From CAYILR01 sp964364175 (GTDB lineage Bacteria; Bdellovibrionota; UBA1018): a stretch of DNA of 58,862 nt. A program made the position numbers and the translations under genes. This document shows positions 16,735 through 24,578 of the stretch, piece by piece. Each line of letters starts with the position of its first letter. Position 1 is the stretch's first letter. The notes under the pieces are model-generated. The model ran no database searches. It was given only the letters and a program-made list of their open reading frames with translations, and was not told where the DNA came from. The stretch spans positions 1 through 58,862 of the forward strand of contig CAYILR010000025.1 in NCBI GenBank assembly GCA_964364175.1, written 5' to 3'.

Positions 16735-18579
16735 TCAGTGTTTTGAAAACCATGACTTCGCGGTCTTATCTAGCCCCACTCCCAACATATAATTATACAA
16801 TGCCTTATTGAGTCCAGGAGCCAGTGCGCTCGGATCGCAGTCCGTCTCGAGATCCTCAAAATCCAGATCATTGCGCGCAAACAAAGGTGTTTTCAGTTTC
16901 TTCTTCGATACAATCCGGATTCCATAGTCGCTTGGATTTTTTCCTACCGGGCTGTGAATCGTCGCAGAAAACCGGTGCCAGTACGCTGATTGAATGCAGC
17001 CTTTTTCAAAAAGAACTCGAACCCGTTCGAGCGCCTCAATCGTTTCTCGACGCGTCTGACTCGGAAACCCATACATCAGATAAGCATGTACCAGAACGCC
17101 CGCATCAGAAAAAGCCTTCGTGACCTGGGTGACCTGTTCCACACTCACACCCTTGTTCATTTTCTTGAGCAGGCGATCCGATGCGACTTCAAGTCCACCA
17201 CTCACTGCGACACACCCTGATCGAGCCAGTAGCTTTGTCAGTTCGGGTGTGAATGTTTTTTCAAATCGAATATTCCCCCACCAAGTGATCGTGACTTTTC
17301 TAGCAATCAACCGCTCTGCCAAGGCTCTCAGTACAGCCGGCGGTGCTGCTTCATCCACAAAATGAAATCCGGTTTGTCCGGTTTCTTTCATCACTTGTTC
17401 GATGCGATCGACCAGCAAATCAGCTGCTACTGCATCGTATCGTCCGATGTAATCCAAAGAAATGTCGCAGAAACTGCACTTTTTCCAATAGCATCCATGT
17501 GCCAGCGTCAGCTTGTTCCAGCGTCCATCCGACCAGATCCGATGCATCGGATTGAGCATTTCCAGAACGGATAGGTACTGATCGAGCTTGAGCCCACGAT
17601 AGTCCGGCGCGCCTGTGTCACGGTGAGGGATGTCATGTTCACGGGGATCAGAAATCAGCACGACCTGCCGATCTTTTCTTATGAAGGTCCGAAGCAGCCG
17701 CTCCACTGAGCGCTTACCCTGAACATGCTCCAAAATACATTCCAATGGACGTTCACCATCATCCAGCGTGACGAAATCAAAATAATCAAAAACCCGAGGC
17801 TCTTCGAGCGAACGCAACTCCGTATTGACGTAGCCTCCACCGAAAATAGTTTTGATGCTCGGACTGATATTTTTCAAAGCCCGCGCAATTCGAAAAGCTC
17901 CGTAAACATTGCCCGGGAAAGGTGCCGTGATCACCACTACGTCCGGTTGATATTCGCGTGCGTAATCCGCGACGATCTTGTCCAGGATCACATCCAATAA
18001 CGTCGGTTGAGCACTTTCGAGTTCTGCAAGTAACGGTTCAAAACTAGCCTGGCTCGCCGCTAATTTCTCCGCATAGCGCGAAAACGAAAATCGAGGATCA
18101 ATACCTTCCGCAATCACATCCGCTAGATCATCCAGGTACAAGGTCGCATAGTACTTGGCCCGATCTTGAATCCCGAGCGACCCAAAAGCCCAATTCAATG
18201 CCCCATCACCCTGCTGCTGCCAAACGTCCACAGCCTCAAATCGCGGCCCCTCGGGCAGGAACTCCCGCGAAGCAATTCGGAGGGCGAGAGAAGGATCCTT
18301 GCCTTGCAAAAAGCGAATCACAGGTTCAACGGTGGAGTCGTAGTAATCAAAGTGTTGAAGAAAGGCCGCCGATCGAGATCCCAGTTTTTTGCTCTTCAGC
18401 AACTTCTCACGAATCCGATTCAAACCCGTTCGAGAGAACAAGCGAATCACCAACTCCAAAGCCGCATCCGCCTGAACCGAATCTACGCCTCGAGTCCGCA
18501 AAAACCCCTTGAGATAGGCTGTCGCCGGATACGGCGTATTCAGCTGAGTCATTGGGGGTGTAAGGAGCAGGATTTTCAT
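16735..18579 (-). CDS. B12-binding-type radical SAM protein
   Basis: A 614-residue radical SAM enzyme with an N-terminal cobalamin-binding-like Rossmann region (LLLTPPMTQLNTPYPATAYL; VVITAPFPGNVYGAFRIARAL; IFGGGYVNTE). The iron-sulfur site is GCYWKKCSFCDISL, giving C363, C368 and C371. This CX4CX2C spacing differs from the standard CX3CX2C but occurs in radical SAM subfamilies that have CxWxxCxFC. VSGGLEVASDRLLKKMNKG follows in the TIM barrel. Such enzymes do methylations or rearrangements on unactivated carbons; the substrate is unknown. No DxHxxG motif is evident at the expected place, so cobalamin may be lost or bound base-on. It is transcribed alone from a near-leaderless promoter. Confidence 0.85.
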   Translation of the reverse strand: MKILLLTPPMTQLNTPYPATAYLKGFLRTRGVDSVQADAALELVIRLFSRTGLNRIREKLLKSKKLGSRSAAFLQHFDYYDSTVEPVIRFLQGKDPSLALRIASREFLPEGPRFEAVDVWQQQGDGALNWAFGSLGIQDRAKYYATLYLDDLADVIAEGIDPRFSFSRYAEKLAASQASFEPLLAELESAQPTLLDVILDKIVADYAREYQPDVVVITAPFPGNVYGAFRIARALKNISPSIKTIFGGGYVNTELRSLEEPRVFDYFDFVTLDDGERPLECILEHVQGKRSVERLLRTFIRKDRQVVLISDPREHDIPHRDTGAPDYRGLKLDQYLSVLEMLNPMHRIWSDGRWNKLTLAHGCYWKKCSFCDISLDYIGRYDAVAADLLVDRIEQVMKETGQTGFHFVDEAAPPAVLRALAERLIARKVTITWWGNIRFEKTFTPELTKLLARSGCVAVSGGLEVASDRLLKKMNKGVSVEQVTQVTKAFSDAGVLVHAYLMYGFPSQTRRETIEALERVRVLFEKGCIQSAYWHRFSATIHSPVGKNPSDYGIRIVSKKKLKTPLFARNDLDFEDLETDCDPSALAPGLNKALYNYMLGVGLDKTAKSWFSKH

Positions 18580-18586
18580 CCTCGGC

Positions 18587-18616
18587 TTTATAACACAAAT
18601 ACTGAATATTTGACAA
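18587..18616 (-). promoter_or_regulatory. Promoter of the radical SAM gene, near-leaderless
   Basis: On the minus strand TTGTCA (18616-18611) is separated by 18 bases from TATAAA (18592-18587). The -10 ends seven bases before the ATG at 18579. GAGG directly abuts the start codon, too close to work as a ribosome site. Confidence 0.5.
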
Positions 18617-18638
18617 TTTTTGTTAAGCTTTTGAAAGC

Positions 18639-19475
18639 CTAGAACCCCAAATAAACCAGGATCACTACCGCCAACCCCACTCGATAGACGGCGAAGGTCA
18701 TGTAGCCGAATTTTTTGAGCAGCCTGAGCAGGCCGCCGATCGCGAGCATTCCGAAAAGAAACGAGCTCACTCCCCCGACGAGAAGGGCGGGTACACCCAC
18801 CGTCGAATCCATGAGGTCTTTCCAGTGGCGTAGATCAAAAATCAATGCAGCTAATGTGATCGGAGCTGACATCAGAAAAGAAAATCGTGCCGCAGCCCCA
18901 CGATCAAACCCCAAAAATCGACCTGCCGTAATCGTCGAACCAGAACGGGAAACTCCGGGAATCAGGGCGAAACACTGAGCCACACCAAAAATCATCGCGT
19001 CCTTGAGTGTAAGTTCTTTGAGATGACGAGTTCTGGGTCTGATCCGGTCCACCGCCACCAAAATCACACCGGCTACCGCCAAAGCGCTGGCCTGGATCCA
19101 GTTTTCACGGAGGCTGTCCTTGACCCATGAATGCAATGCAACACCCGCAACCAAAGCAGGGACCGTGGCGCAAGCAATCAGGAACCAGGAAACGCCTCCC
19201 GCTCCGCTCCCTGTTACACTGCCCGCTCCGCTCCCACTTACACTGCTCTGCAATCTCAATTTGGGGAATCCCCTTAAAACCTCCAACCAATCCTGCCAAA
19301 AGTAGATCAAAGTCGCAAAAAGTGTCCCGAGGTGCAGAAAAATATCAAAACTCAGCCCTGGATCTTCGGTTCCCAGAAACTTAGGGAGCAAAATTAAGTG
19401 CGCCGAGCTGCTGATCGGGAGATACTCAGTAATTCCTTGGATGGCTCCGTAGAGAAGTGCTTCTTGCCAGTTCAT
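18639..19475 (-). CDS. uppP: Undecaprenyl-diphosphatase UppP (BacA)
   Basis: A 278-residue inner-membrane phosphatase that recycles undecaprenyl pyrophosphate to the monophosphate carrier for peptidoglycan and O-antigen synthesis. The N-terminal signature is EALLYGAIQGITEYLPISSSAHL, with the catalytic Glu pair region; the second block is ALIPGVSRSGSTITAGRFLG (PGxSRSG). About eight hydrophobic segments. The ATG at 19475 begins the conserved MNWQEALLYG; a longer TTG-started version to 19529 adds Cys-rich residues unlike the family. A loop of about 16 residues made of an 8-residue repeat (SVSGSGAG / SVTGSGAG) interrupts the region near residue 80 and comes from a 24-bp tandem duplication. Confidence 0.95.
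   Translation of the reverse strand: MNWQEALLYGAIQGITEYLPISSSAHLILLPKFLGTEDPGLSFDIFLHLGTLFATLIYFWQDWLEVLRGFPKLRLQSSVSGSGAGSVTGSGAGGVSWFLIACATVPALVAGVALHSWVKDSLRENWIQASALAVAGVILVAVDRIRPRTRHLKELTLKDAMIFGVAQCFALIPGVSRSGSTITAGRFLGFDRGAAARFSFLMSAPITLAALIFDLRHWKDLMDSTVGVPALLVGGVSSFLFGMLAIGGLLRLLKKFGYMTFAVYRVGLAVVILVYLGF
19198..19245. repeat. 24-bp tandem duplication inside uppP
   Basis: Two adjacent 24-bp units (19198-19221 and 19222-19245) differ at only two central bases (TG versus AC). They are in frame and encode the GSGAG-rich 8-residue repeat in a loop of UppP. Slippage would add or remove eight residues without a frameshift. Confidence 0.85.
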
Positions 19476-19493
19476 GTCAGTCGAGTTTATACA
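19464..19493 (+). promoter_or_regulatory. Probable promoter of the FKBP gene
   Basis: TTGCCA at 19464-19469, an 18-base spacer and TATACA at 19488-19493. AGGAG near 19500 is the ribosome site for the ATG at 19514. The opposite strand of the same gap carries TATAAA (19491-19486) ten bases before uppP, so the two divergent promoters overlap. Confidence 0.5.
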
Positions 19494-19513
19494 ATTTGTA
19501 GGAGACAAACAAC

Positions 19514-19996
19514 ATGAACACCTTTGCACGAAAAAAATTCACACCGACCCTGACCATGATTGCCCTCACTTTTGGAATAGTTGCAGCCCTATCGGCATGC
19601 ACGAAAAAAGAAGCGGAGCAAGCAGCCGCCACGGCTCCCACTGCAGAAACAGCACCTGCGGGCGGTGGAGCTAACGAGCTTAAAATCGAAAACATGAAAG
19701 TGGGAACCGGCGCAGAAGCAGTCGCAGGCAAAACCGTCTCTGTTCACTACACAGGCTGGCTGACGGACGGAAAAAAATTCGACTCCTCGCTGGATCGCAA
19801 TCAACCTTTTAAGTTTTCACTGGGCGCAGGCCAAGTGATTGCCGGATGGGACAAAGGCGTGCAAGGCATGAAAGTCGGCGGAAAACGCAAACTCACCATT
19901 CCTCCGACCCTGGGCTATGGAGCTTCGGGTGCAGGCGGAGTGATTCCCCCGAACGCAACACTCGTATTCGAGGTTGAGCTTCTTGGCGTCGAATAG
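19514..19996 (+). CDS. FKBP-type peptidyl-prolyl isomerase lipoprotein
   Basis: A 160-residue protein with a lipoprotein signal (lipobox LSAC, Cys about residue 31), an Ala/Glu-rich linker, and one C-terminal FKBP domain: VSVHYTGWLTDGKKFDSS, then GAGQVIAGWDKGVQGMKVGGKRKLTIP, then LGYGASGAGGVIPPNATLVFEVELLGVE. All core FKBP active-site positions (Tyr, Asp, Phe, Val-Ile, Trp, Tyr) are present. It catalyses proline isomerisation and probably aids folding of exported proteins while tethered to a membrane. The start is supported by AGGAG eight to nine bases upstream. The methyltransferase frame overlaps or follows its 3' end. Confidence 0.93.
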   Translation: MNTFARKKFTPTLTMIALTFGIVAALSACTKKEAEQAAATAPTAETAPAGGGANELKIENMKVGTGAEAVAGKTVSVHYTGWLTDGKKFDSSLDRNQPFKFSLGAGQVIAGWDKGVQGMKVGGKRKLTIPPTLGYGASGAGGVIPPNATLVFEVELLGVE

Positions 19997-20006
19997 TTTG
20001 AAAAAA

Positions 20007-20885
20007 GTGAGTGGCTCGCGCCACAGTAAACATACCAGTGGCTCGCGCCACGACAGACAAAAAACGACTAGCGGACTGGCTGACGAATACTTACACGGAT
20101 TTTCCAAAGAAGAGCAAAAAAGGCTCTATGAGCAAGCTCGGTACTTGGAAAAAAGTGTGTACGATGGCGTTGATTTCTCAAGCGCGCGTAATTTGATTGA
20201 AATTGGTTCTGGGGTGGGCGCTCAAACAGAAATTCTGTTGGAGCGCTTCCCTCACCTCAAAATCACAGGAGTGGATGCTTCTCCTGAGCAAATCAAAACA
20301 GCAACAACACGCCTCAAAAAGCAGATCTCAAAAAAACAAGTTCAGCTCCAGACCGGCGATGCACTCAACCTCCCGTTCCGGGACGATGTTTTTGACGCCG
20401 CTTTTTTATGCTGGTTTTTGGAACACGTCAGTGAACCTGTGGGGATCCTCAAAGAAGCTCAGCGAGTTTTGAAACCCGGAGCGGTTATTTATTGCAACGA
20501 GGTCATGAATTCCACGTTCTTCATTGATCCGTACAGTCCAGCCACGCAAAAATACTGGTTTGCCTTCAACGACCACCAATGGTGCATGAAGGGGGATCCG
20601 TTCGTGGGAGCCAAGCTTGCCAACTATTTGATCGACGCGGGCTTCAAAAACATCCAGACCCAAACCAAGATTCAGCACTATGACAACCGAACTCCCAAGC
20701 TTCGTTCTCAGTTCATCGAATTCTGGATTCAACTTCTGCTCAGTGGTGCGTCTGGCCTCATTCAAGCCAAAAAAGTGGACAGCAAACTCATGAAACAAAT
20801 GACTTCGGAGCTGAATCGTCTCAAGAAAGATCCCAACGCAGTCGTGTACATCGCATGGATGCAGGCACGCGCTGAGGCAGTGTAA
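20007..20885 (+). CDS. SAM-dependent class I methyltransferase
   Basis: About 292 residues. The Rossmann motif I is NLIEIGSGVGAQTEILLERFP; motif II ends in GVDASPEQI; then LQTGDALNLPFRDDVFDAAFLCWFLEHV (motifs III-IV) and VLKPGAVIYCNE. The family methylates small molecules or proteins; the substrate is unknown. The start is problematic: there is no in-frame ATG before the fold. A GTG at 20007 is chosen; a TTG at 19974 inside the FKBP gene is the alternative. The first residues come from two copies of a short hairpin-forming repeat (SGSRH twice), so the N-terminus may be a recent rearrangement. Probably co-transcribed with the FKBP gene and the globin gene downstream (12-base gap). Confidence 0.82.
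   Translation: MSGSRHSKHTSGSRHDRQKTTSGLADEYLHGFSKEEQKRLYEQARYLEKSVYDGVDFSSARNLIEIGSGVGAQTEILLERFPHLKITGVDASPEQIKTATTRLKKQISKKQVQLQTGDALNLPFRDDVFDAAFLCWFLEHVSEPVGILKEAQRVLKPGAVIYCNEVMNSTFFIDPYSPATQKYWFAFNDHQWCMKGDPFVGAKLANYLIDAGFKNIQTQTKIQHYDNRTPKLRSQFIEFWIQLLLSGASGLIQAKKVDSKLMKQMTSELNRLKKDPNAVVYIAWMQARAEAV
20010..20051 (+). repeat. Duplicated 15-base hairpin-forming repeat
   Basis: AGTGGCTCGCGCCAC occurs at 20010-20024 and again at 20037-20051 (period 27). Each copy can fold as GTGGC-TCGC-GCCAC. There is no U-tract, so it is not an intrinsic terminator. It lies right after the FKBP stop and in the first codons assigned to the methyltransferase. Confidence 0.75.
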
Positions 20886-20897
20886 AACTCGTGTAAA

Positions 20898-21260
20898 ATG
20901 AAAGATTTCAAAGTCCTGATCGCGCGCATCGGAGAAAAAAAATTACGCGAAATTTTAAATGATTTTTATGACGAAATGTCCCGAGATATCCTGATCGGAT
21001 TTTTTTTCGCCGGGAAGGATTTGAATCAAATCGCAGATCGCCAGGCTGATTTCATCCTCAAAGCATCTGGCATCAAAAAAGAATATGCGGGCAAAGCCCC
21101 TCAACTCGCCCACCTTGAGCTCGCTCCGATTCTCGGCGGGCATTTCGACCGCCGCCTTGTAATCCTTAAGTCAGTTCTGAAGGCCCAAGGCTTCAGCGAT
21201 GAGGATATGCGAATTTGGATACGTTTTGAGAAATCGTTTCGAAACGCAGTAGTCAATTAA
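20898..21260 (+). CDS. Truncated-hemoglobin family protein
   Basis: A 120-residue single-domain globin of the truncated (2-over-2) type. FYDEMSRDILIGFFFAGKDLNQIADRQADFILKASG corresponds to the B-C-D-E helices (split here: 'FYDEMSRDILIGFFFAG' and 'IADRQADFILKASG'). YAGKAPQLAHLELAPILGGHFDRRL covers the F region, with His in AHLEL as the likely proximal haem ligand. These proteins bind O2 or NO and often aid detoxification or redox sensing; assignment to group I, II or III is not safe by eye. It sits 12 bases after the methyltransferase and is probably co-transcribed. Cytosolic; no signal peptide. Confidence 0.75.
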   Translation: MKDFKVLIARIGEKKLREILNDFYDEMSRDILIGFFFAGKDLNQIADRQADFILKASGIKKEYAGKAPQLAHLELAPILGGHFDRRLVILKSVLKAQGFSDEDMRIWIRFEKSFRNAVVN

Positions 21261-21331
21261 AACAGTTGTTTTTATTCAAATTTTAATTAATATCTGACAA
21301 ATTTAGTACTTTATTTTTTTAACATTTATGG

Positions 21332-21337
21332 TATAAA
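21332..21337 (+). promoter_or_regulatory. Candidate -10 box of the acyl/lipid cluster
   Basis: The 126-base gap 21261-21386 is very AT-rich and holds TATAAA at 21332-21337; the best -35-like stretch is TTTATT about 17 bases earlier. The leader then runs about 45 bases to the ATG at 21387, with GAGAG/AGCAG purines before it. It is the only sizeable gap ahead of the eight coupled genes, so the operon promoter should be here. Confidence 0.35.
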
Positions 21338-21386
21338 AAATAACAGCCTAAAAATAGCTGGTACTGAAAGAGAGCAGTAGAAGTAT

Positions 21387-22400
21387 ATGAGACAGAAGAA
21401 TGTAAAAATCCTGGGTACTGGAGTCTATCTCCCCAAACGCATCGTCACCTCAAAAGAACTCGACGAAAAACAAGGATTACCCCTCGGCACAGTCGAGCGG
21501 ACATCCGGTGTTGTCCAAAGACGTTACGCAGACATCAGCACTGAATCTCAGTCAAAAATGGGGGCATTTGCAGCCATGGCCGCCCTGGAAAACGCCCAGA
21601 TGAAGTACGAGGACATTGACGCCATCATCAGCTGTGGCGGTTCCTTCGAGCAGCCCATCCCCTGCACGGCGGCTTTGATCCAGCGAGCCCTGGGCAAAGA
21701 AGACAGCGGAACCGCATGCTTTGACGTGAATACAACCTGCCTGGGCTTTGTCAACGCGCTCGACCTAGTCTCCTGCCTGATCGCCACGAAGAGATACCGC
21801 AATGTCCTGCTGATTGCCTCCGAGATGGCCTCCGCGGGAATCAACGAATCTCATTTAGAATCTTTCAGTCTTTTCGGAGATGGCGCTGTCTGTGCTGTAG
21901 TCGGGCCCACCCCAGAAAATGAGACTTCAAAAGTTCTGAATGCACACCTCATGACCTTCAGCTCGGGCGCAGACTATTGCTCCGTCAAAGGCGGCGGCAC
22001 CCAATTGAATGTCAAACAATTCAAAAATCTCAACGACATTCCTGTAGAAAAATTCCTCTTCCACATGGATGGTCGAAAAGTTTTCAGAGCGGCCGCAGAA
22101 ACCATCCCAAAATTCGTGGAAAAGCTTTTGCAGCCGATGCAGACCACGATTCAGGATTTTAAATGGATCATCCCGCATCAAGCCAGCCAATCCGGAATGG
22201 AATTGGTGCGGCGTCGTCTCGGCGTCTCTCCCGACCACTGGGTTTCCATTATTGAAAATCACGGGAACATGATTGCAGCCTCGATTCCCTTGGCATTGCA
22301 CATCGCAATCCAAGACAAACGCATCCAGCGAGGAGATCGCGTCCTGCTCATCGGGACTTCTGCCGGTCTCTCTATTGGAGGCGTGGCTCTTGAATACTAA
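21387..22400 (+). CDS. Ketoacyl synthase III-type enzyme (FabH/OleA-like)
   Basis: A 337-residue thiolase-fold condensing enzyme. The triad is C118 (DVNTTCLGF), H264 (WIIPHQAS) and N294 (NHGNMIAAS). SFSLFGDGAVCAVVG and a C-terminal GTSAGLSIGGVALEY complete the FabH layout. Such enzymes start or perform Claisen condensations on acyl-CoA/ACP. FabH makes acetoacetyl-ACP, whereas OleA joins two long acyl chains. Being first in a cluster with an SDR and an adenylating enzyme recalls the oleABCD olefin pathway, but a housekeeping FabH role is unlikely because no fab genes are nearby. It overlaps the next gene by 11 bases. Which chains it joins is not visible. Confidence 0.88.
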   Translation: MRQKNVKILGTGVYLPKRIVTSKELDEKQGLPLGTVERTSGVVQRRYADISTESQSKMGAFAAMAALENAQMKYEDIDAIISCGGSFEQPIPCTAALIQRALGKEDSGTACFDVNTTCLGFVNALDLVSCLIATKRYRNVLLIASEMASAGINESHLESFSLFGDGAVCAVVGPTPENETSKVLNAHLMTFSSGADYCSVKGGGTQLNVKQFKNLNDIPVEKFLFHMDGRKVFRAAAETIPKFVEKLLQPMQTTIQDFKWIIPHQASQSGMELVRRRLGVSPDHWVSIIENHGNMIAASIPLALHIAIQDKRIQRGDRVLLIGTSAGLSIGGVALEY

Positions 22401-23580
22401 AAGGTCTGTTATCATCACGGGCGGCAGAGCTCCTGCAGCGCTCGAGCTAGCCCGGTGCTTTGCTGCCGAAGGCTGGCGAGTCATTTCTGCTGAGAGCCAG
22501 GCTCTTTATCTTTCTCAGTCTTCTCGTTTCGTTCACAAAACCGTCCGCGTCCGTCCGCCCCATCAAGACCCCAAAGGATTCGTCGATGACTTGGCAAAAA
22601 TCATTGAATCAGAAAAAGCCGAGCTCCTCATCCCCACCTGCGAAGAAGCATTTTATGTTTCTGCTGGAAAAGAAAAATTATCGAAAAACTGCAGAGTCTG
22701 GACAGATTCAAACACTAAACTCCATGAACTCCACAGCAAATGGAGATTCAATCAACTGGCAAAGAAAATCGGACTCCCAGTGCCAGCATCCAGTCTCATC
22801 ACCAACAGCAATGAACTTAAAACCTATTTGAAAAAATCCAACTCGTGTGTTCTGAAACCCGAATTTTCTCGTTTTGCTTCAAAAACGCTTCTCCTCAGAA
22901 ATGAGATCGAGAAAAAATCAGTGAAAGCCTCTCCGTCGCCACAAACACCCTGGGTCGCTCAAGATTTGATCGAAGGCCGTGAATTCTGTACCTACGGATT
23001 GGCTCGCGATGGAAAGCTACTGGTCCATTCAGTTTATTCGCACGACTTCACAGCGGGCAAGGGCGCTGGAATTTGCTTTGAAGCCATTCGACATCCGAAA
23101 ATCCTGGATTGGATCACTCGATTCGTCTCAGAGACCTCTTTCACAGGGCAAATCGCCTTTGATTTCATTGAATCCAAAAAAGATGGGCTCGTCTACGCCC
23201 TGGAATGTAATCCACGAGCTACGAGCGGAATTCATCTTTTCGACACGCCCACCGAACGTCGACAATTGGTGGCTGCTTTTGCGGGCGACATGAATTCCGC
23301 AAATCCGCTCCAGCCACAAGAAGGTTTGCTCCGACACGTTGCGCTCGCGATGTGGCTCTATGGATTGCCCACGATCCGAACCCGCGCCGACTTTTTGAAC
23401 TGGGTTCGCTTCATTGTCCAAGGCAAGGATGTTCTCTTCAAAATCTCGGACCCGCTGCCGATTTTTCACCAACTACTCTGCTTTGCCGTCCTCGCATTTC
23501 AGGGTCTCAAATCTGGGACCAGTGCCATCGAAGCTTCAACAGCGGATATTGAATGGAATGGCGGGGAAATCATCACATGA
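22390..23580 (+). CDS. ATP-grasp ligase
   Basis: About 396 residues from a TTG at 22390. This start is supported by a strong GGAGG eight bases upstream and by the fold beginning at once (RSVIITGGRAPAALELARCF); the longer open frame to 22273 merely shadows the ketosynthase gene. The pre-ATP-grasp Rossmann part is followed by ATP-grasp elements: VLKPEFSRFASKTL (ATP lysine), WVAQDLIEGREFCTYG, and ALECNPRATSGIHL (Mg-binding Glu and Asn). ATP-grasp enzymes join a carboxylate to an amine or thiol through an acyl-phosphate. Here it may attach an amino compound to the acyl product (inference). The C-terminal 100 residues are unlike typical members. Its TGA overlaps the next ATG. Confidence 0.85.
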   Translation: MNTKRSVIITGGRAPAALELARCFAAEGWRVISAESQALYLSQSSRFVHKTVRVRPPHQDPKGFVDDLAKIIESEKAELLIPTCEEAFYVSAGKEKLSKNCRVWTDSNTKLHELHSKWRFNQLAKKIGLPVPASSLITNSNELKTYLKKSNSCVLKPEFSRFASKTLLLRNEIEKKSVKASPSPQTPWVAQDLIEGREFCTYGLARDGKLLVHSVYSHDFTAGKGAGICFEAIRHPKILDWITRFVSETSFTGQIAFDFIESKKDGLVYALECNPRATSGIHLFDTPTERRQLVAAFAGDMNSANPLQPQEGLLRHVALAMWLYGLPTIRTRADFLNWVRFIVQGKDVLFKISDPLPIFHQLLCFAVLAFQGLKSGTSAIEASTADIEWNGGEIIT

Positions 23581-24578
23581 AGATCCTCGTGACCGGCGGC
23601 ACTGGATTTCTGGGACGCAGAACCATCGAGATGCTGCTAAATCAAGGGCATCAACTCACGGGCCTAGGCAGGAACGCGCAGATCGGATCAGAGCTCCAAA
23701 AACTCGGAGCAAATTTCATCCGCGCTGATCTTTCAGATATTTCAAAACTACAGACCGCTTGCGAAGCTCAAGACGTCGTCATTCATTGCGCAGCACTTTC
23801 GTCCCCCTGGGGAAAAAAAGAAGATTTCATCCAAAGTAACGTCGAAGGTACTCAAAATATTTTGAGAGCCGCGATCGATTCCAAAATCCACCGTTTTGTC
23901 CATATTTCAACACCGAGTATTTACATCGATTCAAAAAGCCGCCTCAATATCCGAGAGAGCGACCCTCTCCCAAAAAACTCGATCAACGAATACGCCAGAA
24001 CCAAGCGCATTGCGGAAGAACTCGTCCGCCAGTCCAACGAGCAGGGAAAAATCTCTGCCGTCATTCTCAGGCCTCAGGGTATTTTTGGCCCCCATGATTC
24101 AGCCATTCTTCCGCGAGTTATTCAAGTCACACGCAAAAAAGGCTTCTTCCCTTTCATCGGGGATGGAGAGAATCTGATCGATATGACTTATGTGGACAAT
24201 GTGGTTCATGCGATCTCGCTTTGTCTCAAGGGAAAAGGAGCCGCAGCTACTGGCGCATTTAATATCACCAACGGCGAACCTGCAAAAAATTACGAACTGA
24301 TTGGGCAAATCCTATCCGGTTTGGAGATCCCCTTCCGTTGGAAGCGAATTCCTTTTTCGGTGGCACTGAACTTGGCTTCTGCCCTGGAATGGACTCATCG
24401 TCATTGGATCCAGGGCAAGGAACCTCTGCTCACCCGTTATTCCGTATTGGCACTCTCTCAAAGCAGAACACTGAACATCGAGGCAGCTCAACAGCAGCTC
24501 GGCTATCAACCCCTGATTTCTCTGGAGAGCGGAATTCAAAAAACGATTCAATGGTGGAAACCCCGATGGCAACTGTGA
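23577..24578 (+). CDS. NAD(P)-dependent epimerase/dehydratase (extended SDR)
   Basis: 333 residues from the ATG at 23577, which overlaps the upstream TGA (ATGA). MKILVTGGTGFLGRRTIEML holds the GxxGxxG nucleotide site; HCAALSSPWG and HISTPSIY follow, and the catalytic pair is YARTK (NEYARTKRIAEE). Sequence style (IDMTYVDNVVHAI, the 3-beta-HSD/OleD-like layout) suggests a beta-keto or beta-hydroxy acyl reductase or dehydrogenase rather than a sugar epimerase. In the ole pathway OleD reduces the 2-alkyl-3-keto acid; an equivalent role after the ketosynthase is the simplest reading, though inferred only from family and neighbours. Confidence 0.88.
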   Translation: MKILVTGGTGFLGRRTIEMLLNQGHQLTGLGRNAQIGSELQKLGANFIRADLSDISKLQTACEAQDVVIHCAALSSPWGKKEDFIQSNVEGTQNILRAAIDSKIHRFVHISTPSIYIDSKSRLNIRESDPLPKNSINEYARTKRIAEELVRQSNEQGKISAVILRPQGIFGPHDSAILPRVIQVTRKKGFFPFIGDGENLIDMTYVDNVVHAISLCLKGKGAAATGAFNITNGEPAKNYELIGQILSGLEIPFRWKRIPFSVALNLASALEWTHRHWIQGKEPLLTRYSVLALSQSRTLNIEAAQQQLGYQPLISLESGIQKTIQWWKPRWQL

